Shown here: positions 22,451-37,406 of the stretch, piece after piece
Numbering within the stretch: position 1 is the first letter of the stretch
How the letters are laid out: each line of letters starts with the position of its first letter
Assembly: GCA_029378245.1 (NCBI GenBank)
Contig: JARKIF010000021.1
Coordinates: 62,001 to 126,000 of the forward strand
Direction: 5' to 3'
Length of the DNA stretch: 64,000 nucleotides
DNA from: Roridomyces roridus
Lineage: Eukaryota > Basidiomycota > Agaricomycetes > Agaricales > Mycenaceae
The notes under the pieces: generated by a model
What the model saw: only the letters and a program-made list of their open reading frames with translations
Told to the model about the DNA's origin: nothing
Databases searched by the model: none
Translations under genes and position numbers: made by a program

Positions 22451-24367
22451 TTAGAGGCATTGCGAGTAGTCTATGGCGTCCAAGATCAGCACCGCATCAA
22501 AAAAACGAATTTTCAACACTCACAAGGGTTCACAACGTTGCAAGTGAAGGGGCTCGCGCAAACGGTCGCGCCAGTGTACCCCATGCCTCCGCATTGACCG
22601 TACTCAGCAACGGTCTGGCCGCCAGTGGGAGGAGAGGTAGGGGAGGTGACGGGGCTGCTGGAGGAGCCAGTGGGGTTGCCGGGCTGGGTGCCGGTGGAGC
22701 TGAAGGTCGAGCCGATGGGACCAAACTTGATGTTTGAGTAGGTCACAGAGTTGCTGCCCTGCTGGGACTCGACGGTCTATCAAGGAAGATGAATATTTAT
22801 CCACATCGAGAATCGAAGAAGGCAACGAACCGGGGGGTTGCCAGAAGTAGTGGAGCAAGGACCGCGGGAAACACCGGGGGCAGTCGTGCTGGCGTTGAGC
22901 GGGTAGTCGCTGTCGAGCCAGTACATGCCAGCAGCGTAGTCGTCCCAGATGGAGAGCGCCAACACCATTCCGCGGGTGAGCGACTCGCCCATGGTCTTGA
23001 GACCGCCGAGGGTCGCAAAGTAGTTGTCATCGCCGGTGAAGCTCTTCTGCTCCGCGCAGAAGTCGTCCGTGATGCCGTTAACGGCGGGCGAGACACCAGC
23101 GAGGTTGGTGAACGAGTTGTCGATGACCTTGTTGTTCTGAACGTAGAGACGGTTGATGGCCGAGAGTGTGCCGGTGCTGGTGCCGTCCGAAGAGACGAAC
23201 TGGGTGACGACGGTGACGGGCTGCGAGGTGTCGACAGTGAGGCCGGGACCGAAGAAAGTCTGGTTGCCCATGCGCCACGAGTTGAAGTCACAACCGTCGT
23301 GGTCGCAGAGACTCGAGTCGCGGGAAGCAGCTGTCGCGCCGCACTGATCGCCGGTGCACGAAGTCTGGCCGACGACCGAGCAGGGGTGGGGCTAAATATC
23401 CAATGAGGTCGTGGAAGTAATGATAATCGAGAAAACGTACAGTGTATGCCGAGGCGTACTTGTTGGCCTCCCAGATATCCATCTCATTGCAGCAGGTACC
23501 CATGTTTCCGGTACCGGTGTTGGCATCGTTGCTGTCGGGCGCCCAGCCTTCAATATTAGCGAGGCCGTTGATGAACTTGATGTCCTGGGGGCACTGCGAG
23601 TCGCAGTATCCGACACCGTATTGCGCACCGGCCTTGTTGGTGGCAGGGAAGCGAGCCATTCCACCGTCGGCGTCCATCTCTGCGACACAAATATCAGCGA
23701 AGGAACACAGGTCGATAAGAAGAAAATCGCACCAGAGAGGTACAAGGCGCCGTTGATTCCACAGCCGAGGTTGCTCATATCCACAGTGAAGGTGAACTCT
23801 GTCGAGAAATGAGCACGTGTTCGAAGTTCATGAAATAAAACCCACCTTGGTTAACAAGCTTGAACATCTGATACTCGTTGGTGCTCGCCATCAAGTAGAC
23901 ACGACTCCCAACGTTCGAACCAGTGACAAAGTCGAGCTTGAGCGAGTTTCCGGTCGTGGTGATACCGTAGGTGGAAGCATAGTCGGCACCGTCGAGCGCA
24001 CAGTTGGTCGCACAGGTAGTCGGGTCAGGGCAAAGAGTAGCATCCTGCTGGGCGTTAGCGAGTGATTGGATCTATTGAAGAAGCTTGCGCACCCAGGTGT
24101 TACCAGTGTAGCAGTTGGTGGTGTCCTTGGTCGAGTGGAGCCAGCGCCAGTTGCTGTCGAGCACGACCGCGGTGTTGAGGGTCGTGCAGCTACCACCGGC
24201 AGAGCAGGATTCGATCGGGAGCGGGGGGTGGACTGTTGCAATCAAGTTAGGCAAGCTTCGGGGCGCCAACAAAAATCCCACGGACCCTCGGCGACCTGGG
24301 TGCCGATCTGCTGGCCGTAGGTGACGGCGAGGAAGCAGAGAGAAACAAGAGCAGCGGTAGGGAACAT
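22451..24367 (-). CDS. GH7 cellobiohydrolase with C-terminal CBM1 (secreted cellulase)
   Basis: A secreted exo-cellulase that releases cellobiose processively from the reducing ends of cellulose. The signal peptide [18 protein letters not shown] is followed by QQIGTQVAE. The GH7 core is full-length, with many conserved Cys and the catalytic motif [13 protein letters not shown], in which the two Glu are nucleophile and acid/base and the Asp assists. A Ser/Thr/Pro/Gly linker follows, then a CBM1 ([17 protein letters not shown]...). The CBM is complete only if a 53-bp intron (22471-22523) joins NP to a 20-nt last exon (22451-22470) encoding YYSQCL. Ending at the unspliced stop 22513 would lose the last Cys and binding Tyr. 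Eight exons, all GT-AG. A 5'-UTR intron (gtaagc...ttag, about 24382-24430) is possible. Confidence 0.95.
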
Positions 24368-24597
24368 TGCGAAAATGCCAAGCTAATAGCCAAGTCAGCG
24401 GAGTTTAACCGTGGTGGGCACAAGGGCTTACTAGGAGGAGTGCCAAGGACGAGAAGTGTGTGTTTGCCTCTTGGCGACTGTCTGCAACAGAAAATCATCA
24501 GATTTTTTACTGATTCAAGTTGGGAGAGTGCGTACGAGCTCAGGAGAGACGCTGAGTAGAGTTGGAGAACTGGCTGGAAGTTGCTGCTCGGCCGTCC

Positions 24598-24604
24598 TTT
24601 TATA
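24598..24604 (-). promoter_or_regulatory. TATA box of the cellulase gene
   Basis: TATAAAA on the minus strand, 231 bases before the ATG. The long leader would fit a 5'-UTR intron between about 24430 and 24382. Confidence 0.45.
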
Positions 24605-26513
24605 TCTGACGACGATACGCAGAGTGCCCCGTGAGCTAGTGGCAAAGAAATTGGAGCTGGGGTGGTGGATATTCGTCGGATGTATCGATTCATGCTCCGG
24701 GCCCAAGTCATAGAGCACGGGACTGGCCCAGGAGCCACGGGCACAAAGCACGGCTCAACGTCGGTCTAGACTTTTGTCGGCATCAGCAACTGACATTCGG
24801 TGAATCCCCGGTGCGGAAGATTCAATGATTTTGGTTCGAGCTAAGATAAGCTGGTCCTCTTTTTTTACGTCGTCTTGTACAAGAATAGGGCCAAACAGCT
24901 GGCAGTATTTCGGACGCTCTTGAAAGACTCGGATCGCTGGATATGACGCGGAGAATACATCGGAAGGACAATTGTCGAAGAAAGAGATGGCTGCCGAGAG
25001 AATGCGAAAGGAGCGACATTTCGTTATCCAGAAGTGTGGGCAAACGATAATGATACCGAGTCGTCAATTATCAGAGAGTTCTAGTAAGCTCAAGAGATCT
25101 GAGTGTGTAGAAAACTGTGCCGCTAGTACTACCGATCAAAGCCGGTGCGCAGTACAAGGTCGTCAAAGTCCCGTCCGAGCAAGATCCGTCAGAAGAAAGG
25201 CAGTCACGAGAAGACACGGCGGCATCAACTTCTAGCGCTGTGGTATCAACGGGCTCAACGGCTGCGAACGGCTCTACAAACGCGGTGACAATCCAAAGGC
25301 GCCAGCGGTCAAGGGCTTGATCACCGAACGAGCTTGGAGGAAACCATGTGAAAGACAAGTATGTCCGCCCGAAACGAGTGTTCTGCCGCCGGAGGTTGTA
25401 CAGGAATAGCCAAAGAATCTCGGAGCGTTATTCTCGATATCGCTCCTCAATGAACCGACACTACGGAATCGTGGTCATAGGAGCGGGCGCGGACGAGACA
25501 GAGAGGTAAATCATATTTGAATGTCCTGTGAGCAATCGCTCCTCAGAGAAACACATGAGGACGACGACGTACCCAGGGAAGCAAACACCCCTGCTATATG
25601 CCTATGGATAAACGCGAATTGTTACTCATTGGTTCACGGAGATATACGAACCCACCGAAAGAAGCCCACCGAAAGTGCACGTGTCAAGCATGAAGGGCAA
25701 GGGTACACAATTCCTTGACGACAGACACCTGAGCACTGAGGAGCACTGTCAGCTCGCGACCACACGAGAGGGATTCTGGCACCACATACCGGGACCAGCC
25801 ATGGCGTATGTCTCAGTGAGCACTGCCTGCAGTCCATTCATGCGCCACCAGATAGCCTGCAACACCCCCAGTTCACCGTCAGCTTGCGAGGACTGGGATA
25901 TAGACACACAGGACGTGCTGCCACATGTCGAGCTGCCACAGCGGGAATAGCACAGGGATACCATCTTCCCCGTCAAGGCGGAGTTGATGGAGCGACGGCC
26001 CGGCGAGCAGGATTCGTACGAGGTGAGAGGTGGACGGGCCGAGAGCCTCAGGGAGGAGATAAGATCCGCCACGAGCCTCGCCATGCGTTCTCTCGCAGCT
26101 CATGCATCATGTACCAGGGAAACATTTGGATTTCCACCTAACGGCGGTCTCAGGCTTCAGGCCACGGAGGGGAGTCTTCCAAAGGAGATGAGAGTCAAGG
26201 GCAAGCCGCGATCAACATGTGATGGGTTTGGACAAGTTTGGCTCGATCCGATCCCGGCTGTTGCCAAGGTATCACTCATGGCCTCCTTCCTCCTGCTCCT
26301 CCTCCTCCTCGCTTAACGAGGCATCTTCTTCAACGAGCCCAAGATGAAACCGCATCCCGAGCCTCGAGGCCCCATCGCCCAATGATGCGTGGTGCAGTCC
26401 AATCCATATGCATCGCGGATGTGCCATCTCATCTCGTCGAAGCATCAGCGATATTTTCACGGACCATGTCAGCAACCGTCCCACACGCCACCCACTCTCT
26501 TGCCACCCTTTAG
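24605..26513. other. Gene-poor stretch
   Basis: It holds the upstream region of the cellulase. Open frames on both strands between 25070 and 26330 have no convincing splice structure or family motif. A short MNRHYGIVVIGAG start at 25450 resembles a flavoprotein N-terminus but leads nowhere. Degraded gene remnants are possible. I support none. Confidence 0.4.
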
Positions 26514-27278
26514 ATGGACCACCCCTACAGCGGCTCAGCGGGTTACATCTACGCCAACGATGTGCGTCCCTCGTCGCTGCCAGCAGCAGCCTCGGAACTG
26601 ACGTCGATTTCACACAGCACCCGGCACCATACCGACCGACCCTCGTCCAGGTGAGCCAAGCGGCGCCGACCAGCCCGCCCAAGCAGAACGGCTCCTCGAC
26701 CCCGACACATAGTATCTCAGCCAAGCCACGGACATCGCACGACTCGAGCTGGTCTACCGAGGGCACCTACACGCGAGTGCAACGCCCCAAACACGTGGAT
26801 GCAGCACCCATACCTGTGCCCATAGGCCGTCCACGCGGACACTCGCAGTCCAGCGGTCCTCTCCTCCCTCTCCGCGGGCCCATATCCCATCCGTATCAGC
26901 AGCGTAACACGTCGTGGGTTGAGCCCGAGCATGATGACGCCGTGGAGGCCCAGGAAACCGTCGGTCCTGCGAGCAGCGTGAGCTTCGGCGTGCAACCCCG
27001 TGCGATAGCTCCATCAACGACACGGAGGGCCCCAATGATGACGCCGTATGCCACTGACGGAGATCCGATGAGCCTTCGTCGCTCGGCTTTCGTTCCTCAC
27101 GACTTGGGTCCATCCGATAGGACGGTTATCTCGGATTGGCAGGATACTTTGGAGGTGTGTTCCTGTTTCATTTTCACCAAGTATCTCTCTAACGAATCTC
27201 GAGCAGCAAGGGCAGAGACGGATCCAGCGGGCGATACGACGCTTGAGACGGTGGACGTGTACTGTCATCCCTGATTAA
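26514..27278 (+). CDS. Protein of unknown function, basic C-terminal helix
   Basis: Three exons (26514-26561, 26618-27154, 27207-27278), each splice in phase 0, give 218 residues. The protein starts MDHPYSGSAGYIYAND, continues as a disordered Pro/Ser/Thr/His-rich body, and ends with DLGPSDRTVISDWQDTLE and a strongly basic, probably helical tail (QGQRRIQRAIRRLRRW). The ATG at 26514 was preferred over an upstream in-frame read-through from 26408, because the short first exon and intron sites are of good quality. No domain recognised. It is convergent with the halogenase gene, 434 bases apart. Confidence 0.6.
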
Positions 27279-27712
27279 CATCCCGTCTATCTTTCGGGGT
27301 GCATTCTGAACGGCGTGGGGATCTACCGCTCATCCGGTTTTACCTTTTGTATTCTTGTTCCGTGTTCTTCGTTATTTATCTAAACGCATTCCGCTCTTTT
27401 CAGCCCGACCAATTCAATCGGAACACCGTTCTCGTCTGGTTCTGCGGTGCTCAAGCCGACTCGCCCAATCTTTCGTGATCCCGGGCCCACTCGGTCTTGA
27501 TCATTCCCCGTGTTGACGTTGACTGTTCAGGCGAGTGACGTGATACGCACATGCCCATGTGTGCGGACCGAGTCGTCCGGTGGTGTCCAATCCGTCTGTC
27601 TTGATTTGTGTAGAGCGGCTCTTCTGGATCGTTGAAGGACGTCCTGCACTGATTTATTCTCGATTTTCCGTAAGATCTTCTGCATATGTACATATCTCAT
27701 AAAGTACCAAAC
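27279..27712. other. Gap between convergent genes
   Basis: Shared 3' flanks of the unknown gene and the halogenase. No coding signal or repeat recognised. Confidence 0.4.
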
Positions 27713-31375
<3,663 letters not shown>

Positions 31376-31440
31376 TTGCCCTTGTCGGCTTGTCCACAAG
31401 GTCACAAGTTCGAATACCGGCCGGGATCTTATTTTTTCTT
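31376..31440 (+). repeat. tRNA-like (SINE-type) fragment
   Basis: A B-box-like motif (AAGTTCGAATACC near 31406) is followed about 20 bases later by a T run (31433-31438), as at the end of a pol III unit. The word GCTTGTC.GCTTGTC recurs at 31380, 31613 and 31660. Confidence 0.4.
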
Positions 31441-31727
31441 GTTCAGAAATGTGAAAGGGATGCGTTGGAGGACTCCAATGGCCCCAAAAACAATGTCTCT
31501 TCGTTTTTATTCTGCAGGCCGAAGCCATCAGAACAATGACTGGGGAAACAAAAAATCAAAATAATGCACTGCTCAAGGGTTGAACAGTGTACCTTGTGGA
31601 AGGAAGACATGGGCTTGTCAGCTTGTTGGAACATTGAAATTCATCCCATTTTGGCGGAGCTTGTCAGCTTGTCGAGGCTGACAAGCAGATTGTTAAAAGT
31701 CTGATGCACTTTTTGCTTCAGACCACG

Positions 31728-32880
31728 ATGTCACCTGATGCGCTGAAGGTCCCAGAGCTCCTGGACCGATGCATACACTACCTGCATTCAGACCCGGATC
31801 TCAGCGCTTGTGCCCTCGTCTCTCGGTCCTGGCTCCATCCAGCCCAGTCCGCTCTCTACCGAGCACCACTGGAAACCACGCCTCAACGATGGGAGACACC
31901 GGAGCAGAAACGACGACGGTCTCTTCTCGCTCGCACATTGCTCAACTCTTCTCGTCTCATCCCCTTTGTTCGATATCTCTGCCTTGACCCAGAGGCTGAG
32001 CCGGACCTCTGCCATGTGCCGTTCCCCCGATTGGAGGCCGTCCACACGATCTACTTCACCCTCACGATCACTGCTGCCCTCGCTCTCCAGCAACTCTTCA
32101 GTCTTCCGACCCTCCACCGGGTAGCGCTGCACTGCAATCCCACGGAGCCAGCGACCTTTGTGGGGGTTTGGGCGCGTGCCCGACTATCAAAACCGTGGAC
32201 ATCAACTGCAGTCAGATAGTAACAGATGACGGGTTGACAACGTTGACCCACGTCCCCGATCGTCGCACCGTACAAATTCCTCTGGAAACCCTTCGTATCG
32301 ACGTTGACGAGGGGATTGGCGGCGTTTGGATACAGGACACAAATTGCGTATTCGACCTCTCGAGGCTCAAGAACTTGATTTTCAAGACGCCTCGCGGTTT
32401 CCTGCAATGGCGTACATTGACTCCGGCCTTCCAAACGATCGAAGTACTGGATTTAGGCGTGAGTGAATCAGCCACCGACTTTTCGGTATAGATTCATATT
32501 TTTTCCCAGCTGCTGGAGCCTACACGACCGCCCGTCGATCTGTCTGGGTTCACAAGTCTCCACACTCTTCGTGTCCGCGCCGTACGTTTCTACAAACTTC
32601 TGGACACACTCGCACGTGTTCCGAGCACGAATCGAATTCGGCAGATGACACTCGGTGCTGCCGGACGACCAGGGACTGTCGAGGATTTGCAGTCGCTACT
32701 TTCTGGTGGAGGGTTTCCTCATTTGGAGGAGGTTGAATTTGTGCGGATTATCGTTGAGGTGCCCTTACTCCAGTTGCCGAATGTCCGCGTATGTCTATTC
32801 TCACTGCTCTGAGGAAAATCACCCATTTCCTACAGGTTAGGAGAGCTGAAATCGAGGGCGACTCCGATTCCGGTCGATTA
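31728..32880 (+). pseudogene. F-box-like / leucine-rich repeat protein 3, frameshifted
   Basis: Starts MSPDALKVPELLDRCIHYLH, then ACALVSRSWLHPAQ. It follows F-box-like gene 2 closely in layout. Near 32170 the frame slips by one base: FVGVWARA should continue CPTIKTVDINC, which is found in the next frame. After that come DLSRLKNLIFKT and, across an intron (gtgagtg...cccag), leucine-rich text FTSLHTLRVRAV to LPNVR, followed by a second possible intron and a stop near 32880. The slip makes the long product impossible, so this is a recent pseudogene unless the base is a sequencing error. Confidence 0.7.
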
Positions 32881-32917
32881 AGCCGTTGGATTTAAACGTA
32901 CAATACCAAAAAGATCT

Positions 32918-33395
32918 AGCTCAAGCTCTCTCAAGCGTCGGATACTCGCAGCATCTACACACCGTCAGAATCAACACCGTCCTCTTCCCAGACGACCTGA
33001 TAGCGCAAAAAACCGGTGCTTATGCACACATCGATCGGGCCTCAGGGTGCATTTCACCGCCTAGCGATACTCGAGTTCTAGCTCATGCTCGTTCAAGCTG
33101 AACCTTGGCTTGTTCTGCCTGGCTTAGAAGTATGCAGAGTCCAGACCTATGCTGCTTGTATTAAGCTCTCATTGATCTTACCCAGGTGCCTCAAGAAATT
33201 CTCCAACGACGAATGGTTCAAGGAGATGTGGTGACATCACCACAAGATCTAGACGATGCCATCTTGTTATATATTACTTATTCCCATCTCGTCAAGTCCT
33301 CATTCGAACAACCTGAGAAGACACCCAGCTGCGCATATGCACAAGGTGTGCACTCTGCGACCCGTATCTCATCCCTCGGTTTCAGCAGATGAACT
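32918..33395 (+). pseudogene. Copied 3' piece of an F-box-like gene of the gene 2 type
   Basis: This block matches the last 400 bases and 3' flank of F-box-like gene 2 (20800-21200, inverted), starting at CTCAAGCTCTCTCAAGCGTCGGATACTC and including the ATCTACACACC, CGCCTAGCGATACTCGAGTT and GCTCATGCTCGTTCAAGCTGAACC segments. It carries small changes that break its frame, including an insertion near 33015. It lies directly after gene 3 but is not its natural 3' end, because gene 3 already has its own leucine-rich tail. It is therefore a separate duplicated fragment. Confidence 0.7.
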
Positions 33396-33923
33396 TCCCC
33401 GTTCAATTCGGGTTGGGTGCTTACTCTTGCTTTCTGACTTTTTACATCAAATAAGTATGTAAGTAGAGAAGCCATTTCACTTGACAGCCTCTTGGAAGTT
33501 GGCGTTTTTTGCCCTCGTTTAGAATCACACTCCACGAACCCACGATCTCCGAGACCGACGGCTTTCCTGTTCCGAAGCCCGCGAAGTCCGATATACATTG
33601 AAATGTGCGCATGGGAATCGTTCTCACTCCAATTCTTTCCCTCTTTGTGCAGCGAGAGGAACCCCGTTCGATTCGGGGATGCGTGGTAGGGTGCAGACAC
33701 GCAACAATCCTTTTTTCCTTCCTGCACGAGGGGAGAATGTAGATAGACTCGGACTCATTGGACACACCCAACTCGAGGAAAGGCTGTGAATCCTCAAGGT
33801 ATTGTAAAGTTCCATAATTCCATACACATTCATTACCCTCCGCCTCGACTCTGCTAGTCTTTACTCCAACCATCACCATCACTGCCTGACCCCCGCACCC
33901 AAACCCGTAGAAAACATCTTCCT
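33396..33923. other. Gene-free gap
   Basis: No coding structure or repeat is supported. It is the 3' flank of the unknown gene on the minus strand. Confidence 0.4.
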
Positions 33924-36551
33924 CTATCGCGGCGGCACGTCCCCCGTTTCATTATCCACAGCCATCCTCATCCTCTCATCCTCTCCTTCATGCATATCTT
34001 CATCTTCACCCTCCTCTCCAATAACCATCAAATGCGCCAACGGATGCCTCCCATACCCCTTCCCCGAGGACGACGACTGAGACTCCAAGACCCTAATCCG
34101 TTCGTCAATTCCACTCCGCTCGCGAAACTCCTTCAACTCGGCACGCAACCTCGCCGCCTCCGCCGTCAAGCGCTCACACCGCGCAAGTAGATCAACATCA
34201 ACGTCAGCGTCAGCACCAGACCCAGAACGCTTCTCAACCACCCGATCCGTCGGCAGAGTAAGAGGCACACGCAGGGGCGAGCGCGTGAGCTGGTAGGTAT
34301 GAACCATGGCGGGCACGAACAGCGGCTCGCGCGTGGACAGTGATTCCGATTCGCCCGAGCCCGAGTTGGATGGTGTCGATGGATCAGGGAACCGAGCGAT
34401 CGACAAAGGGGGTAGTGAGGCCAGGGACGCAGAACGAGAAGACGCCAAACTTGAAGTACTCGCGATGGCTCCCCAATCCATGGCGACCGGGCCCGGTGAA
34501 CTAGACGCACGAGGTGACATCGTCGCCGGCTTCTCAGGTGATGGATCTGGATAAAGCAGCTCCAAGTCGGAATCGTCATCGTCGTCGTCGTCGTCGGGTG
34601 CATCTTGAGGCGCCGATATCCCCTCCATCTTAACATCCGGCTCTTCGCTTCGAACCCCGAAATTTCCCTCGCTTCCAGCAACAATGGGCGTAAACGCCAC
34701 ATGTCCCGGCGCCACACTGCCCATCTTCGTCCGCACAGCGAGAACATCAACGCTGGTTGCACGCGACGGTTCCGACTCGGCCTCAGGTGTCGGGTACGCC
34801 GATTCTGGATTGACCGTCTTCAAAACGGCGTTCGAAGCCTCCGCCATTTCGACGTCCTGTGATTTATCCTGCCGAAAATTATCAGCGACGTCAATGAAGA
34901 GAACAGATCAACGCACAACAGGAACGTCGACAATAGCCCCATTTCCAGTCGCTTCCTCCTGTTGAACGTATGAGAACGCTGCACCGATCGAGGAGTTGAC
35001 AACTTACATCCGGCGGCGCACTAGGAGGTACAACCACAGACTGTTGCCTCTGCATTTGTCGCGGTATCTCGTCCCACAGCACACGGTTCTTCGTCTACGA
35101 AGACGGTCAGTGGATTCAAGCCCATGTAAAACTACAGCGAGGCCGTACCGCCGGAGGAAGGGACACCTCTTTCTCGCTCTTCGTCACTTGATTTTGATTT
35201 TGACTTTGAGCCAGCGCTGCTAATCGCATTTTGCGCCGCTCGCGTGGTAGTGGGATGCGCGGTGGAAGCTCCGTGGAAGAAGACTTTGTGGATGGATTAG
35301 CAATTCAGTTTCCTAATAAATAAATAAACTCACGGATGGTGTCGTCAAAGATGCGGAGGCGTGATCGATATTATGAGTCACAATGGGCACCGGTAGTACT
35401 CGGGTAAGAGGAGTAGGATGGGTGTCAGAGGGAGGAAAAATAGCGGAGGGTGCCACATCGGAAAATGGCAGGTTGTCATTCGTTCCCTCATTCTACAACA
35501 GTCAACAGAAAGTCAAGGTGGAAAAGAGCTTTGAGACGCACCCAACCAAAACGCGCACCGTTGTCCTCGATCCAAAACCCAGCCATGAGTTCTGAAGCAG
35601 ACAACCCCGACACGACATGCTCCTTGGTCAGCTTGAATCCCTTGTGGTCTTTTATCACCCAAGTGTCCCATGCTGCTGGGAGTTAGTGTCAGACCGAGAA
35701 AGACGAAACTAGGACGCACGTAGCTTAACCATATCGAAATTAACAAATTCCTCCTCCTGATAATCGTTCCAAAACAGCTCGACGTATTTATCCCGCATGA
35801 CGAGCCACTCTCTATGATGTCGGAGAAGCACACGGTCAAAAGGAGGATGGCGCCACGTCCTCGGCATGCCACCCATCCTCGCCTTGTTCCCGCCGCGTCC
35901 TGAAAGCGTAGTAGGTTCCATCGGTGACGACGCCACAGCCTCGCGCGCAGCATCGAACAACCCGGCACACAAGCGAGCGAGGTGCAGAATCTCCCACCGC
36001 GCCTGCTCCCATTCCTGGCGACGAATGTCGGGTGCCGCGGTGAGGATGAGACGAACTGAGGTCCACAAAAAGTAGGACGCCCACATGAGTGGTATGCGAT
36101 ATCCTCGAGGGAGTACCACTTCCTCGTCCCCGACGAGCACGCGAACCCAGGGGTCGGTCCTCTCTGTGCGTTCTGGGATGGAGAAGGCGCTGCTGGAGGA
36201 GACGAAATGCATAATAGCAGCATCGTTCCATCCAGCGTTGCCCACACCGTCCGAGATGTACGGCAGCTCGTCGGGGTGTCTCCAACCGTAGTCCGGTGTC
36301 GCTGCTGAGGGGGTTGGGGCAGAGACGGGCTCTGATTTGACTTTAATTCGGGTCATGACTGGGGCGGATATCGATTCTTGTGGTGGCAGAGCCTCGAGAC
36401 GCTGCTCGAGGGCACGCGCCGTGGGCCCGTGGCTTGCCAACGTGCGTGCGAGGGGACGTCCATCCGAATCGTACCGCCGCTTCTTGTCCAACACTTGTCG
36501 CTTTATGCGGCGAGGGGAGGAGGTACCACTGGCGTTGTCGTCGCGGGGCAT
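33924..36551 (-). CDS. Large, mostly disordered protein of unknown function
   Basis: About eight exons (starts MPRDDNASGTSSPRRIKRQ). The N-terminus is basic and may hold a nuclear localisation signal (KRQVLDKKRRYD). A folded-looking region, residues about 85-280, contains DYGWRHPDELPYISDG, VVLPRGYRIPLMWASYFLW, HLARLCAGLFDAA and the end ELFWNDYQEEEFVNFDMV. The C-terminal half is disordered, Ser/Pro-rich, with eight consecutive Asp, and ends with a short coiled coil (LTAEAARLRAELKEFRER) and an acidic tail. Splices are GT-AG and in frame (for example KL|AWDTWVIKDHKGF and NGARFG|NEGTND). No known domain recognised. A nuclear role is inference from composition. Confidence 0.7.
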
Positions 36552-37406
36552 TCTGGGCTCTGTGTTGGTGTCGACAATCGTCTGATCGGTAATGGGACAG
36601 TGTGGCGAGATGGTTGTGGCGCACCGCAGACCAAGGACTTAAAATGTAAACCGATTTATGCGGTGGCAAGCGAGGGAGAATGGAGAGACGACGGTGGCAG
36701 GTGGGAGTCAGGGAAGAGAGAGAAAACACATCACCAAACATCCTCCTGGTCTCAATGCGACTTGGAAAGCTCTTTGGGGGCATTCAATTCACAGTATTCC
36801 TACAGGAAAATACAGTATGTGCAAGGTGGAATAGCAATGGTAGATAGAGGCATCCAGCTTCGCGGAACCCGAGACAAGACCCACCAGGGCTGCCTCTCTC
36901 TCTCTCGAGTTCTGCTGAAATCCACAAGCGATCTCCACATCCCTCAGCTCGAGAGCAGCAGACAACGTACCCGCCCTGAGCAGAAAGTGACGAAAGGCTG
37001 AAGCGCAGGAAGATCAAGCCCTCGCACCACTAGCGCCCATCCTTCCCATCTATCAAGACCATCCCTCCTGCATCGTCTTGAGGTTCAGTTCGCCAGCGAG
37101 TTGGAACGTTGCATCGGAATCGTCCAGAGAGAGAGGGACATCGGGGATGGTGGCAGCAGCAAATTCAATGGTGACGTGGCCGGAGCTTTTCGGGGCTTGG
37201 CGCACGGACCATCCGAGTGTCGGCCGTTTCAAGGGATGATGCGCATGGTCCGATGTTGATCGGAGTTGATCGGCAAAAAGATCTGGCACATGGACGGTGC
37301 ATGACCGGGCCGACTGCGTTGGGTTTCAGGCCACGGTGAATGCGGCTCAAATTTTGGAGCGCCGCAGTGCCAGAAAGCTAAGAATCCCTAGTCGGTCTGT
37401 GGCATT
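36552..37406. other. Gene-free stretch before a mobile element
   Basis: Upstream region of the preceding minus-strand gene. Open frames here lack intron structure and motifs. Confidence 0.4.

Noticed and set aside
22789..23406. Long plus-strand frame across the cellulase
   Set aside because: It is the antisense shadow of GH7 exons, driven by GC-rich codon usage.
25450..25520. Possible flavoprotein start (MNRHYGIVVIGAG)
   Set aside because: The next exon could not be found, the usual GxGxxG continuation is missing, and the frame closes at once.
26408..27274. 288-codon unspliced reading of the gene at 26514
   Set aside because: The spliced model (218 residues) has a better start context and removes two introns with good sites. 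The unspliced N-terminus is His/Arg-rich shadow text.
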